DNA from: Gallionella sp.
Lineage (GTDB): Bacteria > Pseudomonadota > Gammaproteobacteria > Burkholderiales > Gallionellaceae
Direction: 5' to 3'
Length of the DNA stretch: 64,000 nt
Assembly (NCBI GenBank): GCA_028687575.1
Contig: JAQTZW010000007.1
Location: 93,159-157,158 of the forward strand
This document shows positions 50,938 through 64,000 of the stretch, in pieces. The notes under the pieces were generated by a model that was given only the letters and a program-made list of their open reading frames with translations, did not search any database and had not been told where the DNA came from. The first letter of the stretch is position 1. Each line of letters starts with the position of its first letter. The position numbers and the translations under genes were made by a program.

Positions 50938-53244
50938 ATGAAACAGTTTATTGGCCTCACTACAAAAATATTTTCGCGGGTTTCCTCGATGCGGGGGGCT
51001 TGCTCAAATCATTCCGGGATGAAAAGCATGATTAAGAACTATTTGCGATTACTGGCTACTTTGCTGTTGTTAGGTGCGGCGGCAGCTCAAGCGTCCGGAC
51101 AGAACAAAATTACCGAATTGAGTATAGCCAGTTCGGGTCAAGGTCAAAGCGTGCTCAAGGTGCAGCTGGCTGAACCACTGACTACACTACCGGCTGGTTT
51201 CTCCATCAATGCCCCAGCGCGGATTGCGTTGGATTTTCCGGCCACTGAAAATGGTTTGGGACGCACGGTGCAGCAGTTCGCTGCCGGTGATTTGCGCAGT
51301 GCCAACATTATTCAGGCCGGAACACGGACTCGTCTGGTATTAAATCTAAATCAGATGGTTGCCTATGACGCAAAGCTGGATGGTAACGCGGTACTGATTA
51401 CCTTGCATGGCAAGGCAGGAGACGCTGCTGTTGCTGGGAATGCTTCTCGCTTTGCGGATGCCAGCAAGGCCGCGCAGAAGCATGCCTTAACGGATGTTGA
51501 CTTCCGTCGTGGTAGCAATGGTGAGGGCCGTATTCAGGTTGATCTTTCCGATCCGGGCTTGGGTATTGATATTCGTCGCCAAGGTACTAGGTTGATCGTT
51601 GACTTCCTGAAAACCAGTCTGCCGCGTAATCTGCAGCGCAAGCTGGACGTAAACGATTTCGCAACACCCGTGCAAGTGGTAGACACATTTGCGCAAGGTT
51701 CGGATACGCGTATGGTGATCGAACCCAAGGGCAACTGGGAACATGCTGCTTACCAGACTGATAATAAATTTATCATCGAAATCAAGCCGGTCATGGAAGA
51801 TGCAAATCAGCTGGGATTGGCAAAGCATTCTGGTTATTCAGGTGAGAAGCTGACATTGAATTTCCAGGACATTACGGTTCGTGAAGCCCTGAATGTGATC
51901 GCAGACTTTACCGAATTGAACATGGTCATCAGCGATACGGTACAAGGCAACTTGACGTTGCGCCTGAAAGACGTGCCGTGGGATCAGGCGCTGGACATCA
52001 TCTTGCAAAGCCGTGGCCTGGATATGCGTAGAAGCGGCAACGTGATTCAGGTTGCGCCTCGCGAAGAACTGGCTGCCAAAGAAAAGACCGATCTGACCGC
52101 ACGTCAGGAGATTTCACAATTGGAAGAGTTGCAGACCGAAAGCTTCAGGCTGGGTTATGCCAGGGCATCGGATGCGGCCAACATTTTGATGGGTAAGAGC
52201 ACTTCCACAGATCAGGCAGGCGGTGGTGAGCCGACTGGGGCAATTGGTGCGCCAGCTGGCGATGCCGCTAAAGGTGAGGCTGCTCCTACACCCGCAGAAA
52301 CTTCCCGCATTCTGTCCAGTCGGGGCAGTGCGATGGCCGATGCCAGAACCAATACGCTGTTTGTCAAGGATACGCCCAGTCGTCTGGATGACGTGCGTAG
52401 AATCCTCAAGCAAATTGACGTACCCGCCCGACAAGTATTGATCGAGGCGCGTGTTGTCGAGGCGAATGATGGCTTTGCGCAAAATCTGGGTGTGCGATTG
52501 AGTTATACCAATCCGTTATCCAATCCGCTGAATCCGGCGACAGTAGCGGCAGGTGGTGCGAATGGTGTTACGGGTGTACGCGGGGGCTTGGTTACGGCGG
52601 GTGCTGGGCTGGGTATGACACAGGCGGTGAATACCGGCAACGTGAATCTGCCGGTGACGGCAGGCCAACCCTTGGCAGGTCTGTTCCAGTTCTCATTGTT
52701 CAATGCTGCGGCGTCCAAGATTCTGAATGTTGAATTGAATGCGATGGAGTCGGACGAGCAGGGCAAGATCATTTCCAGTCCGCGCGTGGTCAGCATAGAC
52801 AAGGATACCCAGTGGGCCATCATCGAACAGGGCGAAGAGATTCCTTATACGATCAACAATGTCTCCAACGGTGTGGTTACGACTACGACAGCGTTTAAGA
52901 AGGCCGTACTGAAGTTGGGTGTCAAGACTAACATCACGCCTGACAACAACATCGATATGACGGTTGAAGTTCGGAAGGATTCCCGAGGAACCGCTATCGC
53001 CGGTGTACCTGCCATCAATACCAACAAAGTGGAAACCAAGGTGCTGGTGGAGAATGGTGGGACGGTGGTGATTGGTGGCGTCTATAAACAGGCGGACTCG
53101 ACCGTGGTCAACAAGGTGCCATTGCTGGGAGACATCCCCATTTTGGGCAACTTGTTCAAGAGCAAGGGGACTTCGACTGCCAAGAGCGAGTTGCTGGTGT
53201 TCCTGTCGCCCAAGATCATGCAGGATGCGCTGAATCTGCGCTGA
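50938..53244 (+). CDS. pilQ: Type IV pilus secretin PilQ
   Basis: The outer-membrane secretin through which the pilus passes. Two AMIN domains lie near residues 60-160 and 175-290 (IAPARI-like beta segments such as [15 protein letters not shown]), followed by N0/N1 ([22 protein letters not shown], then [11 protein letters not shown]) and the secretin domain with [22 protein letters not shown] and [13 protein letters not shown] use the ATG at 50938, which has GGGAG six bases away; the frame is open from an ATG at 50920 overlapping pilP. A hydrophobic signal begins only at residue about 36 ([19 protein letters not shown]), so a start at 51019 or 51028 is also credible. A terminator follows the stop. 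Confidence 0.95.
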   Translation: MKQFIGLTTKIFSRVSSMRGACSNHSGMKSMIKNYLRLLATLLLLGAAAAQASGQNKITELSIASSGQGQSVLKVQLAEPLTTLPAGFSINAPARIALDFPATENGLGRTVQQFAAGDLRSANIIQAGTRTRLVLNLNQMVAYDAKLDGNAVLITLHGKAGDAAVAGNASRFADASKAAQKHALTDVDFRRGSNGEGRIQVDLSDPGLGIDIRRQGTRLIVDFLKTSLPRNLQRKLDVNDFATPVQVVDTFAQGSDTRMVIEPKGNWEHAAYQTDNKFIIEIKPVMEDANQLGLAKHSGYSGEKLTLNFQDITVREALNVIADFTELNMVISDTVQGNLTLRLKDVPWDQALDIILQSRGLDMRRSGNVIQVAPREELAAKEKTDLTARQEISQLEELQTESFRLGYARASDAANILMGKSTSTDQAGGGEPTGAIGAPAGDAAKGEAAPTPAETSRILSSRGSAMADARTNTLFVKDTPSRLDDVRRILKQIDVPARQVLIEARVVEANDGFAQNLGVRLSYTNPLSNPLNPATVAAGGANGVTGVRGGLVTAGAGLGMTQAVNTGNVNLPVTAGQPLAGLFQFSLFNAAASKILNVELNAMESDEQGKIISSPRVVSIDKDTQWAIIEQGEEIPYTINNVSNGVVTTTTAFKKAVLKLGVKTNITPDNNIDMTVEVRKDSRGTAIAGVPAINTNKVETKVLVENGGTVVIGGVYKQADSTVVNKVPLLGDIPILGNLFKSKGTSTAKSELLVFLSPKIMQDALNLR

Positions 53245-53266
53245 TTAATCACGCAGCAAGCAAGTT

Positions 53267-53290
53267 AAAGCCCGGCTCAGCCGGGCTTTT
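53267..53290 (+). terminator. Terminator of the pilMNOPQ operon
   Basis: AAAGCCCGGC (53267-53276) pairs with GCCGGGCTTT (53280-53289) around a 3-base loop, with TTTTCATTTTAT running on from the stem. It lies 22 bases after the pilQ stop and 26 bases before the shikimate kinase start. Confidence 0.88.
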
Positions 53291-53315
53291 CATTTTATCG
53301 TTTACAATATCGCCC

Positions 53316-55037
53316 ATGCAGAACAATACAAACAATGCAGAGCGCAAGCTAAAGTCGGGAAATCTGATTCTGGTCGGCATGATGGGATCGGGAAAGACCA
53401 CCATGGGGCGGGTGCTGGCGAAGCAGCTCGGCAAGCAATTCATTGATACCGACGAAGAAATACAGGCGCGCACCGGCGTGACCATCCCGCACATTTTCGA
53501 TGTTGAAGGCGAGGCTGGATTCCGGCAGCGCGAGACGTCTGCGCTGGAGAGTCTGTTGCAACAGGAGGGTTTGGTGCTGGCGACGGGTGGCGGGGCGGTC
53601 ATTGCAGAACACAATCGCCAGTTGTTGAAGCAGAACGGCATTGTGATTTATCTCAGGGCAAGTGTGCATGATCTCTGGCTGCGAACGCGTAATGACCGCA
53701 ATCGTCCGCTACTGCAAACGGGTAATGCCTATGACAAATTGGCAAGTTTGCTAAAACAGCGCGAAGAGTATTATCGCGATGTGGCGGACATCGTGATGCC
53801 CACGGGTAGGCAGAATGTACAGGCATTGATGTTGAAGTTGGTTGCGGCGATAGACGCTTATAGGAGGCACTACTGCAGCAAGCGGCAAGCGGCAAACGGC
53901 ATAAGCGGAAGTCATGTGAAGGGGATGGTAGGAGTGGATAGGATGGTAAGTTTAGAGGTTGGCCTGGGCGAGCGGAGTTATCCGATACACATAGGTTCTG
54001 GATTGCTCGCGAATGGTGAATTGCTGAGTCAACACATCCCCAAAAAGCGTGCCGCCATCGTGACCAATACCACGGTCGCCCCGCTCTACCTGGAAAAACT
54101 TCAGCAAACCTTGCAAAACATAGGTGTGAGCAGTGTGCCCGTGATCCTGCCGGATGGAGAGGTATACAAGACATCAGAAACGCTTAATCGGATTTATGAT
54201 GCACTGCTGACGCATCGCTGCGAACGCAGCACGCCGCTGATCGCGCTGGGCGGCGGGGTGATAGGTGATATGACAGGCTATGCGGCAGCAAGTTATCTGC
54301 GCGGTGTGCCGTTTATCCAGATTCCCACGACGCTGTTGTCGCAGGTGGATTCGTCGGTGGGCGGCAAGACCGGCATCAATCACCCCTTGGGCAAGAACAT
54401 GATAGGCGCGTTCTATCAGCCTCGACTGGTGCTGGCAGACATCACGACGCTGGACACTTTGCCCGACAAAGAGCTATCTGCCGGACTGGCCGAAGTCATT
54501 AAATACGGGCTGATACGCGACTTGCCCTTTCTCGACTGGTTGGAGCAAAACATGGCCAAATTGTTGGCACGAGATTTGGTTGCACTGCAATATGCTGTGC
54601 GGCGCAGTTGCCAGAACAAGGCCGAGGTGGTGGCAGCAGACGAGCGGGAAAGCGGCGAGCGCGCATTGCTGAATCTCGGACATACCTTTGGTCATGCGAT
54701 CGAGTCGGGTATGGGCTATGGTAACTGGCTGCATGGCGAGGCTGTGGCGGCTGGAACGGTGATGGCGGCCGATCTTTCCTCGCGGCTGGGCTGGATCAGC
54801 GGGCAGGATGTGCAGCGTATCCGCGCATTGTTCATCCGCGCGAATCTGCCGGTGGAGGCGCCCGATCTGGGGGCTGAGAAATATCTTGAATACATGGGGC
54901 TGGACAAAAAGGTCGAAGGCGGCAAAATGCGTTTCGTGCTGCTCAAGCAAGTCGGTCAGGCGGTTGTCGAGGGTAATATCCCGGTCGAGTTGCTGGGAGA
55001 TACCATTGCCGCTTGCACCCGCGCTGCGAGCAAATGA
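53316..55037 (+). CDS. aroKB: Continuous shikimate kinase (AroK) - 3-dehydroquinate synthase (AroB) frame
   Basis: One uninterrupted 573-codon frame covers two shikimate-pathway enzymes normally encoded by adjacent genes. Residues about 15-185 are shikimate kinase: P-loop GMMGSGKTT with Lys27, FIDTDEEIQ, and LATGGGAVI. Residues 210-573 are dehydroquinate synthase: the NAD site [42 protein letters not shown], and the zinc-ligand segment [11 protein letters not shown]. The join (about 186-209) is a low-complexity linker coded partly by a 7-bp repeat. AroB has its own credible start at 53943, with AGGAG eight bases before it, so separate AroB can be made. The aroK stop codon is absent. Whether cells make one fused protein, two proteins, or both is not decided by sequence; a sequencing error near the repeat is also possible. 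It overlaps dgt by 4 bases. Confidence 0.88.
   Translation: MQNNTNNAERKLKSGNLILVGMMGSGKTTMGRVLAKQLGKQFIDTDEEIQARTGVTIPHIFDVEGEAGFRQRETSALESLLQQEGLVLATGGGAVIAEHNRQLLKQNGIVIYLRASVHDLWLRTRNDRNRPLLQTGNAYDKLASLLKQREEYYRDVADIVMPTGRQNVQALMLKLVAAIDAYRRHYCSKRQAANGISGSHVKGMVGVDRMVSLEVGLGERSYPIHIGSGLLANGELLSQHIPKKRAAIVTNTTVAPLYLEKLQQTLQNIGVSSVPVILPDGEVYKTSETLNRIYDALLTHRCERSTPLIALGGGVIGDMTGYAAASYLRGVPFIQIPTTLLSQVDSSVGGKTGINHPLGKNMIGAFYQPRLVLADITTLDTLPDKELSAGLAEVIKYGLIRDLPFLDWLEQNMAKLLARDLVALQYAVRRSCQNKAEVVAADERESGERALLNLGHTFGHAIESGMGYGNWLHGEAVAAGTVMAADLSSRLGWISGQDVQRIRALFIRANLPVEAPDLGAEKYLEYMGLDKKVEGGKMRFVLLKQVGQAVVEGNIPVELLGDTIAACTRAASK
53878..53905. repeat. Heptamer array at the aroK-aroB junction (GCAAGCG x2, GCAAACG, degenerate fourth)
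   Basis: Two perfect GCAAGCG units (53878-53884, 53885-53891), a third with one change (GCAAACG, 53892-53898) and a degenerate fourth (GCATAAG) lie exactly where the end of aroK should be. In each of the two other frames a stop codon follows soon: TAA at 53902-53904 and TAG at 53939-53941. Confidence 0.8.
53930..53945 (+). promoter_or_regulatory. Internal ribosome site and ATG for aroB
   Basis: AGGAG at 53930-53934 is followed, after 8 bases, by the in-frame ATG at 53943. Translation from here gives a normal-length dehydroquinate synthase starting [14 protein letters not shown]. It decides how the continuous aroK-aroB frame may be used. Confidence 0.7.
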
Positions 55038-56173
55038 AACCCATGTCCGGTCTCGCCAGCTATGCGGTCAGTGAGGAGAATTCGCGGGGCAGGCTGCATG
55101 CCGAGACCGCTCCGCAAGGTCGCAGCGAGTTCCAGCGCGACCGAGATCGTATCATCCATTCCGGCGCTTTTCGACGCCTCGAATACAAGACGCAGGTGTT
55201 TGTTAACCATGAGGGCGATCTGTTCAGGACGCGCCTCACGCACAGTATCGAGGTGGCGCAAATCGCACGTTCCATTGCCCGCCAGTTGCATTTGAACGAA
55301 GACCTCGTCGAGGCCATCTCGTTGGCGCACGACCTCGGTCACACACCGTTCGGACACGCTGGTCAGGATGCGCTGAATCAATGTATGAAGGAATATGGCG
55401 GCTTCGAGCACAACCTGCAATCTGTGCGCGTGGTGGATGTGCTGGAAGATCGCTATGCGACATTTGACGGGCTGAATCTGTGTTTCGAGACGCGTGAAGG
55501 GATGCTGAAGCATTGTTCGCCGGAAAAAGCGGCGCAACTCGGCGAATTGGGCGAACGATTTTTGACTGACAGGCGTCCCTCGCTGGAGGGGCAGATCGCG
55601 AATCTGGCCGACGAGATCGCCTACAACAATCACGATGTGGATGACGGCTTGCGCTCCGGCCTGATCACATTGGAACAATTGGCGACGGTACCTTTGGTTG
55701 CCGAGCATCTCCGGGCTGTACAGGATCAGTATCCAGAATTGAGTGGTCGTCGTGTGGTTCACGAGACAGTGCGGCGCATGATCAATACCCTTGTGACGGA
55801 TCTGATCCGCCAGAGCGCACGGAATATCGCCGAGCACAATCTGCAAACACTGGAAGATGTGCGCAATGCACCGGCATTGATCGCATTCAGCGCCGAACTC
55901 AACAACAAGCAAAAGGAGCTGAAGCGGTTTCTGCATGTGCATTTGTACCGGCATTACCGGGTGATGCGGATGAGTGCCAAGGCGCAACGCATCATTCGGG
56001 AATTGTTTGGCGCATTTATGGCAGAGCATCGCTTGCTGCCGACTCAGTACCAGACTGGCCGGGGTGAGTCGGATGCGGAGCGTGCCAGAGTGGTAGCTGA
56101 TTACATCGCAGGGATGACTGATCGCTATGCGATACGCGAACACAGGCGGCTATTCGCCATCGAGGAGTCATAG
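55034..56173 (+). CDS. dgt: Deoxyguanosinetriphosphate triphosphohydrolase-like protein
   Basis: A 379-residue HD-superfamily phosphohydrolase that splits dNTPs into nucleoside and triphosphate. The conserved N-terminal [27 protein letters not shown] leads to the HD motif histidine ([20 protein letters not shown]), then [17 protein letters not shown] and the distal Asp in [16 protein letters not shown]. The start at 55034 overlaps the AroB stop in an ATGA; an ATG at 55013 would add seven residues. This aroK-aroB-dgt-gltB order is common in betaproteobacteria. Substrate range of type 2 dGTPase-like proteins is not predictable. Confidence 0.93.
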   Translation: MKPMSGLASYAVSEENSRGRLHAETAPQGRSEFQRDRDRIIHSGAFRRLEYKTQVFVNHEGDLFRTRLTHSIEVAQIARSIARQLHLNEDLVEAISLAHDLGHTPFGHAGQDALNQCMKEYGGFEHNLQSVRVVDVLEDRYATFDGLNLCFETREGMLKHCSPEKAAQLGELGERFLTDRRPSLEGQIANLADEIAYNNHDVDDGLRSGLITLEQLATVPLVAEHLRAVQDQYPELSGRRVVHETVRRMINTLVTDLIRQSARNIAEHNLQTLEDVRNAPALIAFSAELNNKQKELKRFLHVHLYRHYRVMRMSAKAQRIIRELFGAFMAEHRLLPTQYQTGRGESDAERARVVADYIAGMTDRYAIREHRRLFAIEES

Positions 56174-56289
56174 CGCTGTTGGCTGGCCGGTGGCTCGGCG
56201 GGTCTCATGCGTCGCAGGTTGCTGACAGTCATGAATAAAGGTAAGATTCCAGCCCTTTCGCTTTTGTAATTGGGTATGAGTATGTGTAT

Positions 56290-56312
56290 GGCGACATGTG
56301 TCGTCTTTTTTT
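56290..56312 (+). terminator. Probable terminator after dgt
   Basis: GGCGACA (56290-56296) can pair with TGTCGTC (56299-56305), with one G-T pair and a tight loop, followed by seven Ts (56306-56312). The stem is short, so termination may be partial before gltB. Nothing else is visible in the 284 bases between dgt and gltB except the leader of gltB. Confidence 0.6.
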
Positions 56313-56457
56313 GCTTTAACGGGGCGCAGAAATATGGGCCGCCGAGCCGGGCGCGACCAAGGCTGAACGGGGATGGTGGGCGATAAGGCTGTAGCCACCG
56401 TTTCAGTACCTAAAGCGTAGTGTTGGAACATCCAGTTTGATTTGATAGAGGTACACC

Positions 56458-61124
<4,667 letters not shown>

Positions 61125-61125
<1 letters not shown>

Positions 61126-62588
61126 TGGGTAAGCCAACCGGATTCATGGAATTCCAACGTTTGAGCGAGGCCTACCAGCCGGTCGCTGTACGTCTGCACC
61201 ACTACAAGGAATTCGTTCAGACCCTCACCGATGACCAAGCCAATACCCAGGCTGCGCGCTGCATGGATTGCGGCGTGCCGTTCTGCAACAACGGCTGCCC
61301 GGTCAACAACATCATCCCGGACTGGAACGACCTAGTGTATCGCGGTGACTGGAAGGAGGCGCTGGATGTGCTGCATTCCACCAACAACTTCCCCGAGTTC
61401 ACCGGCCGTATCTGCCCCGCCCCGTGTGAGGCCGCCTGCACGCTAAACATCGAGCAGTCTGCCGTGGGTATCAAGTCCATCGAGCACGCCATCATAGACA
61501 AGGGTTGGGAAAATGGCTGGGTCACCCCGCAACCGGCACCCGTCAAGAGCGGCAAGAAGGTCGCCATCGTCGGCGGCGGTCCTGCCGGTCTGGCTGCCGC
61601 GCAGCAACTGGCGCGCGCCGGTCACGCCGTGACAGTGTTCGAAAAGAATTCCCGCGTCGGCGGTCTGCTGCGCTACGGCATCCCCGACTTCAAGTTCGAG
61701 AAATCGAACATTGACCGCCGCATGGAACAGATGCGCGCCGAGGGCGTGGAATTCCGCACTCAAGTGTGGGTCGGCAAGGAAATGCCGGGCAAGGGCACGG
61801 CCAACGACGCCACGACCGCCGTTAGTCCGGAAGCGCTGCTGGTCGAGTTCGACGCTGTGGTGCTGACCGGCGGTTCCGAGACGCCGCGTGACCTGCCGGT
61901 GCCGGGCCGTGAACTTGATGGCGTGCATTTCGCGCTGGAATTCCTGATCCCGCAGAACAAGGAAGTGGCTGGCGACGGTCGCAATCCGATTCACGCCGAC
62001 GGCAAGCATGTCGTGGTCATCGGTGGCGGCGACACCGGCTCTGACTGCGTGGGCACGTCCAACCGCCACGGCGCGGCAGCTATCACGCAGTTCGAGGTGA
62101 TGCCGCGTCCGCCCGAGCAGGAAAACGGCCCGATGACCTGGCCTTACTGGCCGCTCAAGATGCGCACCTCCAGCTCGCACGACGAAGGCTGCTCAAGAGA
62201 CTGGTCGGTAACCACCAAAGCATTCGTTGGCGAGAACGGCAAGCTGACCGGCCTCGCAGCCGCCCGCGTCGAATGGAAAGATGGCAAGCTGACCGAGATT
62301 CCCGGTAGCGAATTCACCGTCAAGGCCGATTTGGTGTTCCTGGCGATGGGCTTTACCAATCCAATCGCCAAGATGCTGGAAGCGTTCGGTGTGGAGAAAG
62401 ATCCGCGCGGCAACGCCAAGGCTGCTACCGACGGCGCCGGTTGCTATCAGACCAATGTCGCTAAGGTGTTCGCCGCAGGCGATATGCGTCGCGGTCAGTC
62501 GTTGGTGGTGTGGGCGATCCGTGAAGGGCGCCAGGCCGCCCGTGCGGTGGACGAGTTCCTGATGGGGTCTTCGGTGTTGCCACGCTAA
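61125..62588 (+). CDS. gltD: Glutamate synthase (NADPH) small chain
   Basis: The 487-residue subunit that passes electrons from NADPH to GltB. N-terminal cysteines for two 4Fe-4S clusters are seen in [17 protein letters not shown] and [10 protein letters not shown]. The FAD fold starts [18 protein letters not shown] and the NADPH fold starts [17 protein letters not shown]; the C-terminal FAD segment is [18 protein letters not shown]. It is translationally coupled to gltB. A strong hairpin follows 18 bases after the stop. Confidence 0.96.
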
Positions 62589-62606
62589 CTTCTCAGCTCA
62601 ACAAAG

Positions 62607-62627
62607 CCGGGCGCATCGTGCGCCCGG
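62607..62627. terminator. Strong hairpin between gltD and hemE
   Basis: CCGGGCGCA (62607-62615) pairs perfectly with TGCGCCCGG (62619-62627) around a 3-base loop. It is followed by only TT, then AACAAAA, so it is a doubtful intrinsic terminator; it may protect the gltBD mRNA end or reduce read-through into hemE. Confidence 0.55.
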
Positions 62628-62648
62628 TTAACAAAATCAAGGGTACAC

Positions 62649-63713
62649 ATGAACTTCAAACTCAAAAACGACAATTTCCTGCGCGCCTTGCTGCGTCAGC
62701 CTACCGATTACACGCCGATGTGGATGATGCGTCAGGCCGGGCGATTCCTGCCGGAATACCGCGCGACCCGTGCGCGTGCAGGCAGTTTTCTGGGCTTGTG
62801 TAAAAACCCTGACTTCGCAACCGAAGTGACCATGCAGCCACTTGACCGCTATCCGCTGGATGCGGCCATCCTGTTCTCCGACATTCTGACCGTGCCAGAT
62901 GCGATGGGGCTGGGCTTGTATTTCGCAGAAGGGGAAGGCCCGAAATTCGAGCGTCCGTTGCGCGACGAAGCAGCAATCAAAGCGTTGCAAGTACCGGATA
63001 TCGACAAGACCTTGCGCTATGTGACCGATGCGGTTTCGCAGATACGCAAGACACTGGATGGCCGCGTGCCACTGATCGGCTTCTCCGGTAGCCCGTTCAC
63101 CTTGTCATGCTACATGGTCGAAGGCGGCGGCAGCGACGATTACGCGAAGGTCAAGACCCTGATGTACAACGAGCCCAAGCTGATGCACCACATTCTGGAG
63201 GTGACCACTCAGGCGGTGATCGCTTATCTGAATGCGCAGATCGAAGCGGGCGCGCAAGCTGTGATGATTTTTGATTCCTGGGGTGGCGTGCTGTCGCATT
63301 CGGCATTCCACGAATTTTCGCTCGCCTACACGCAGCGCATCGTTGACGGTCTGATCAAGGAAAAAGACGGCGTGCGTATTCCTAACGTCGTGTTCACCAA
63401 GGGTGGTGGTTTGTGGATCGAGAGCATCGCCAACACCGGCTGCGATGCGATCGGTCTGGACTGGACCATGGATATCGGTATCGCAAGGCAGAAGGTCGGC
63501 CACAAGGTGGCATTGCAGGGCAACCTCGATCCAGCGGTGCTGTTTGCCAACCCGGGAGCGATTCGCAACGAAGTCGAGAAAGTCCTTGGTAGCTATGGTT
63601 ACGGAAGCGGACACGTGTTCAACTTGGGGCATGGTATTTCCCAGCATACCAATCCCGAGCATGTCGCAGCGCTAGTTGCAGCAGTACATGAGCTGAGCCG
63701 CAAGTATCACTAA
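62649..63713 (+). CDS. hemE: Uroporphyrinogen decarboxylase
   Basis: Removes the four acetate carboxyls of uroporphyrinogen III to give coproporphyrinogen III. The 354-residue barrel begins with the conserved [19 protein letters not shown], with substrate-binding Arg, and has [33 protein letters not shown] and [17 protein letters not shown] ribosome site (62640-62643) precedes the ATG. With hemL and hemB elsewhere in the window, three steps of heme synthesis are present, in separate transcription units. A perfect terminator follows. Confidence 0.96.
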   Translation: MNFKLKNDNFLRALLRQPTDYTPMWMMRQAGRFLPEYRATRARAGSFLGLCKNPDFATEVTMQPLDRYPLDAAILFSDILTVPDAMGLGLYFAEGEGPKFERPLRDEAAIKALQVPDIDKTLRYVTDAVSQIRKTLDGRVPLIGFSGSPFTLSCYMVEGGGSDDYAKVKTLMYNEPKLMHHILEVTTQAVIAYLNAQIEAGAQAVMIFDSWGGVLSHSAFHEFSLAYTQRIVDGLIKEKDGVRIPNVVFTKGGGLWIESIANTGCDAIGLDWTMDIGIARQKVGHKVALQGNLDPAVLFANPGAIRNEVEKVLGSYGYGSGHVFNLGHGISQHTNPEHVAALVAAVHELSRKYH

Positions 63714-63740
63714 GCGTCAGGATGAGCAGTAAACAAAAAA

Positions 63741-63766
63741 CCGCAGGCGAGAGCCTGCGGTTTTTT
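63741..63766. terminator. Bidirectional terminator after hemE
   Basis: CCGCAGGC (63741-63748) pairs perfectly with GCCTGCGG (63753-63760) around a GAGA loop. Six Ts follow on the plus strand and six As precede it, so it can stop transcription from both sides. Confidence 0.95.
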
Positions 63767-63873
63767 GTTGGCGAAATGATAAAGTATTTTTATAACCAGT
63801 AGCTTGTATGGGCTTCGGTCGAGGGGTAAGTATTATTGATTTGAAAGATTGCGAAAATATTGCAGCAAAGTCC

Positions 63874-63901
63874 TTGACGTTTTGTTTCAGGTGTCTATAA
63901 T
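63874..63901 (+). promoter_or_regulatory. Strong sigma70 promoter facing the right edge, possibly of an rRNA operon
   Basis: TTGACG (63874-63879) and a perfect TATAAT (63896-63901) are 16 bases apart, followed at once by a GC-rich discriminator, GCGCGGC. The transcript would begin with CTCTTCGCTGCTGG-like sequence, which resembles the start of rRNA leaders in betaproteobacteria. No open frame begins in the remaining 100 bases. The promoter itself is clear; what it drives lies outside the window. Confidence 0.7.
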
Positions 63902-64000
63902 GCGCGGCTCTTCGCTGCTGGCGGGGCGGTGTGACGGGGTGGTTTGATAGAAAACCACTTAATAATCAGGCATCTGATTATGTTGCGCGGTTCAGTGTGG

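Overview
The window reads as a stretch of ordinary chromosome from a betaproteobacterium, most likely in the Nitrosomonadales near the Gallionellaceae. This rests on gene order and protein style (pilGHIJ-chpA followed by yqgE-ruvX-pyrB-pyrC', pilMNOPQ-aroK-aroB-dgt-gltBD-hemE, lptD-surA-pdxA-rsmA, metX-metW); no phylogeny was computed, so the family-level placement is tentative. Coding density is high, most genes sit in tight operons with ATGA or TAATG overlaps, and base composition is GC-rich except for one AT-richer orphan gene near the left edge.

Layout. 1-0.34 kb: tail of ptsI. 0.6-2.2 kb: an AT-richer orphan membrane/coiled-coil protein. 2.5-7.8 kb: photolyase, a HopJ-family protein, a SAM-II-type riboswitch with a terminator ahead of metX-metW, ampG and a small membrane protein. 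7.9-10.1 kb (minus): argA and rsmE separated by a heptamer array. 10.2-13 kb: a thioredoxin-fold protein, an inositol-monophosphatase-family enzyme and trkA. 13.2-21.6 kb: the complete Pil-Chp twitching chemosensory operon, closed by a terminator. 21.7-25.1 kb: yqgE-ruvX-pyrB and a catalytically dead dihydroorotase partner. 25.2-30.2 kb: a CHASE-PAS-GGDEF cyclase, oligopeptidase A carrying an in-frame repeat insertion, and exonuclease III. 30.3-30.5 kb: a dispersed repeat. 30.6-34.8 kb (minus): amgK-murU-pepP-ubiH. 34.8-43.8 kb: lptD-surA-pdxA-rsmA, thiD-thiE-hemL-engB. 44-45 kb: hemB. 45-48 kb (minus): a nucleotidyltransferase-like protein and PBP1A. 48.1-53.3 kb: pilMNOPQ. 53.3-63.7 kb: a continuous aroK-aroB frame, dgt, gltB-gltD, hemE. 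The window closes with a strong sigma70 promoter that may drive an rRNA operon beyond the edge.

How the genes fit together. Type IV pili dominate: pilMNOPQ builds the alignment complex and secretin, and pilGHIJ-chpA controls pilus motors. Cell-envelope work is also well represented (lptD/surA for the outer membrane; ponA for peptidoglycan; ampG plus amgK-murU for recycling of muropeptides). Three heme genes (hemL, hemB, hemE) lie in separate operons.

I did not find a defence island, CRISPR array, prophage, secretion-effector locus or other clearly new multi-gene system. The most unusual signals are small-scale: several 7-bp tandem repeat arrays, two of the same CTCAATC heptamer inside unrelated genes and yielding the same peptide, one exactly at the aroK-aroB junction where the stop codon is missing; a palindromic element kept in frame inside prlC; a SAM-II riboswitch ahead of metX; and the orphan membrane protein.
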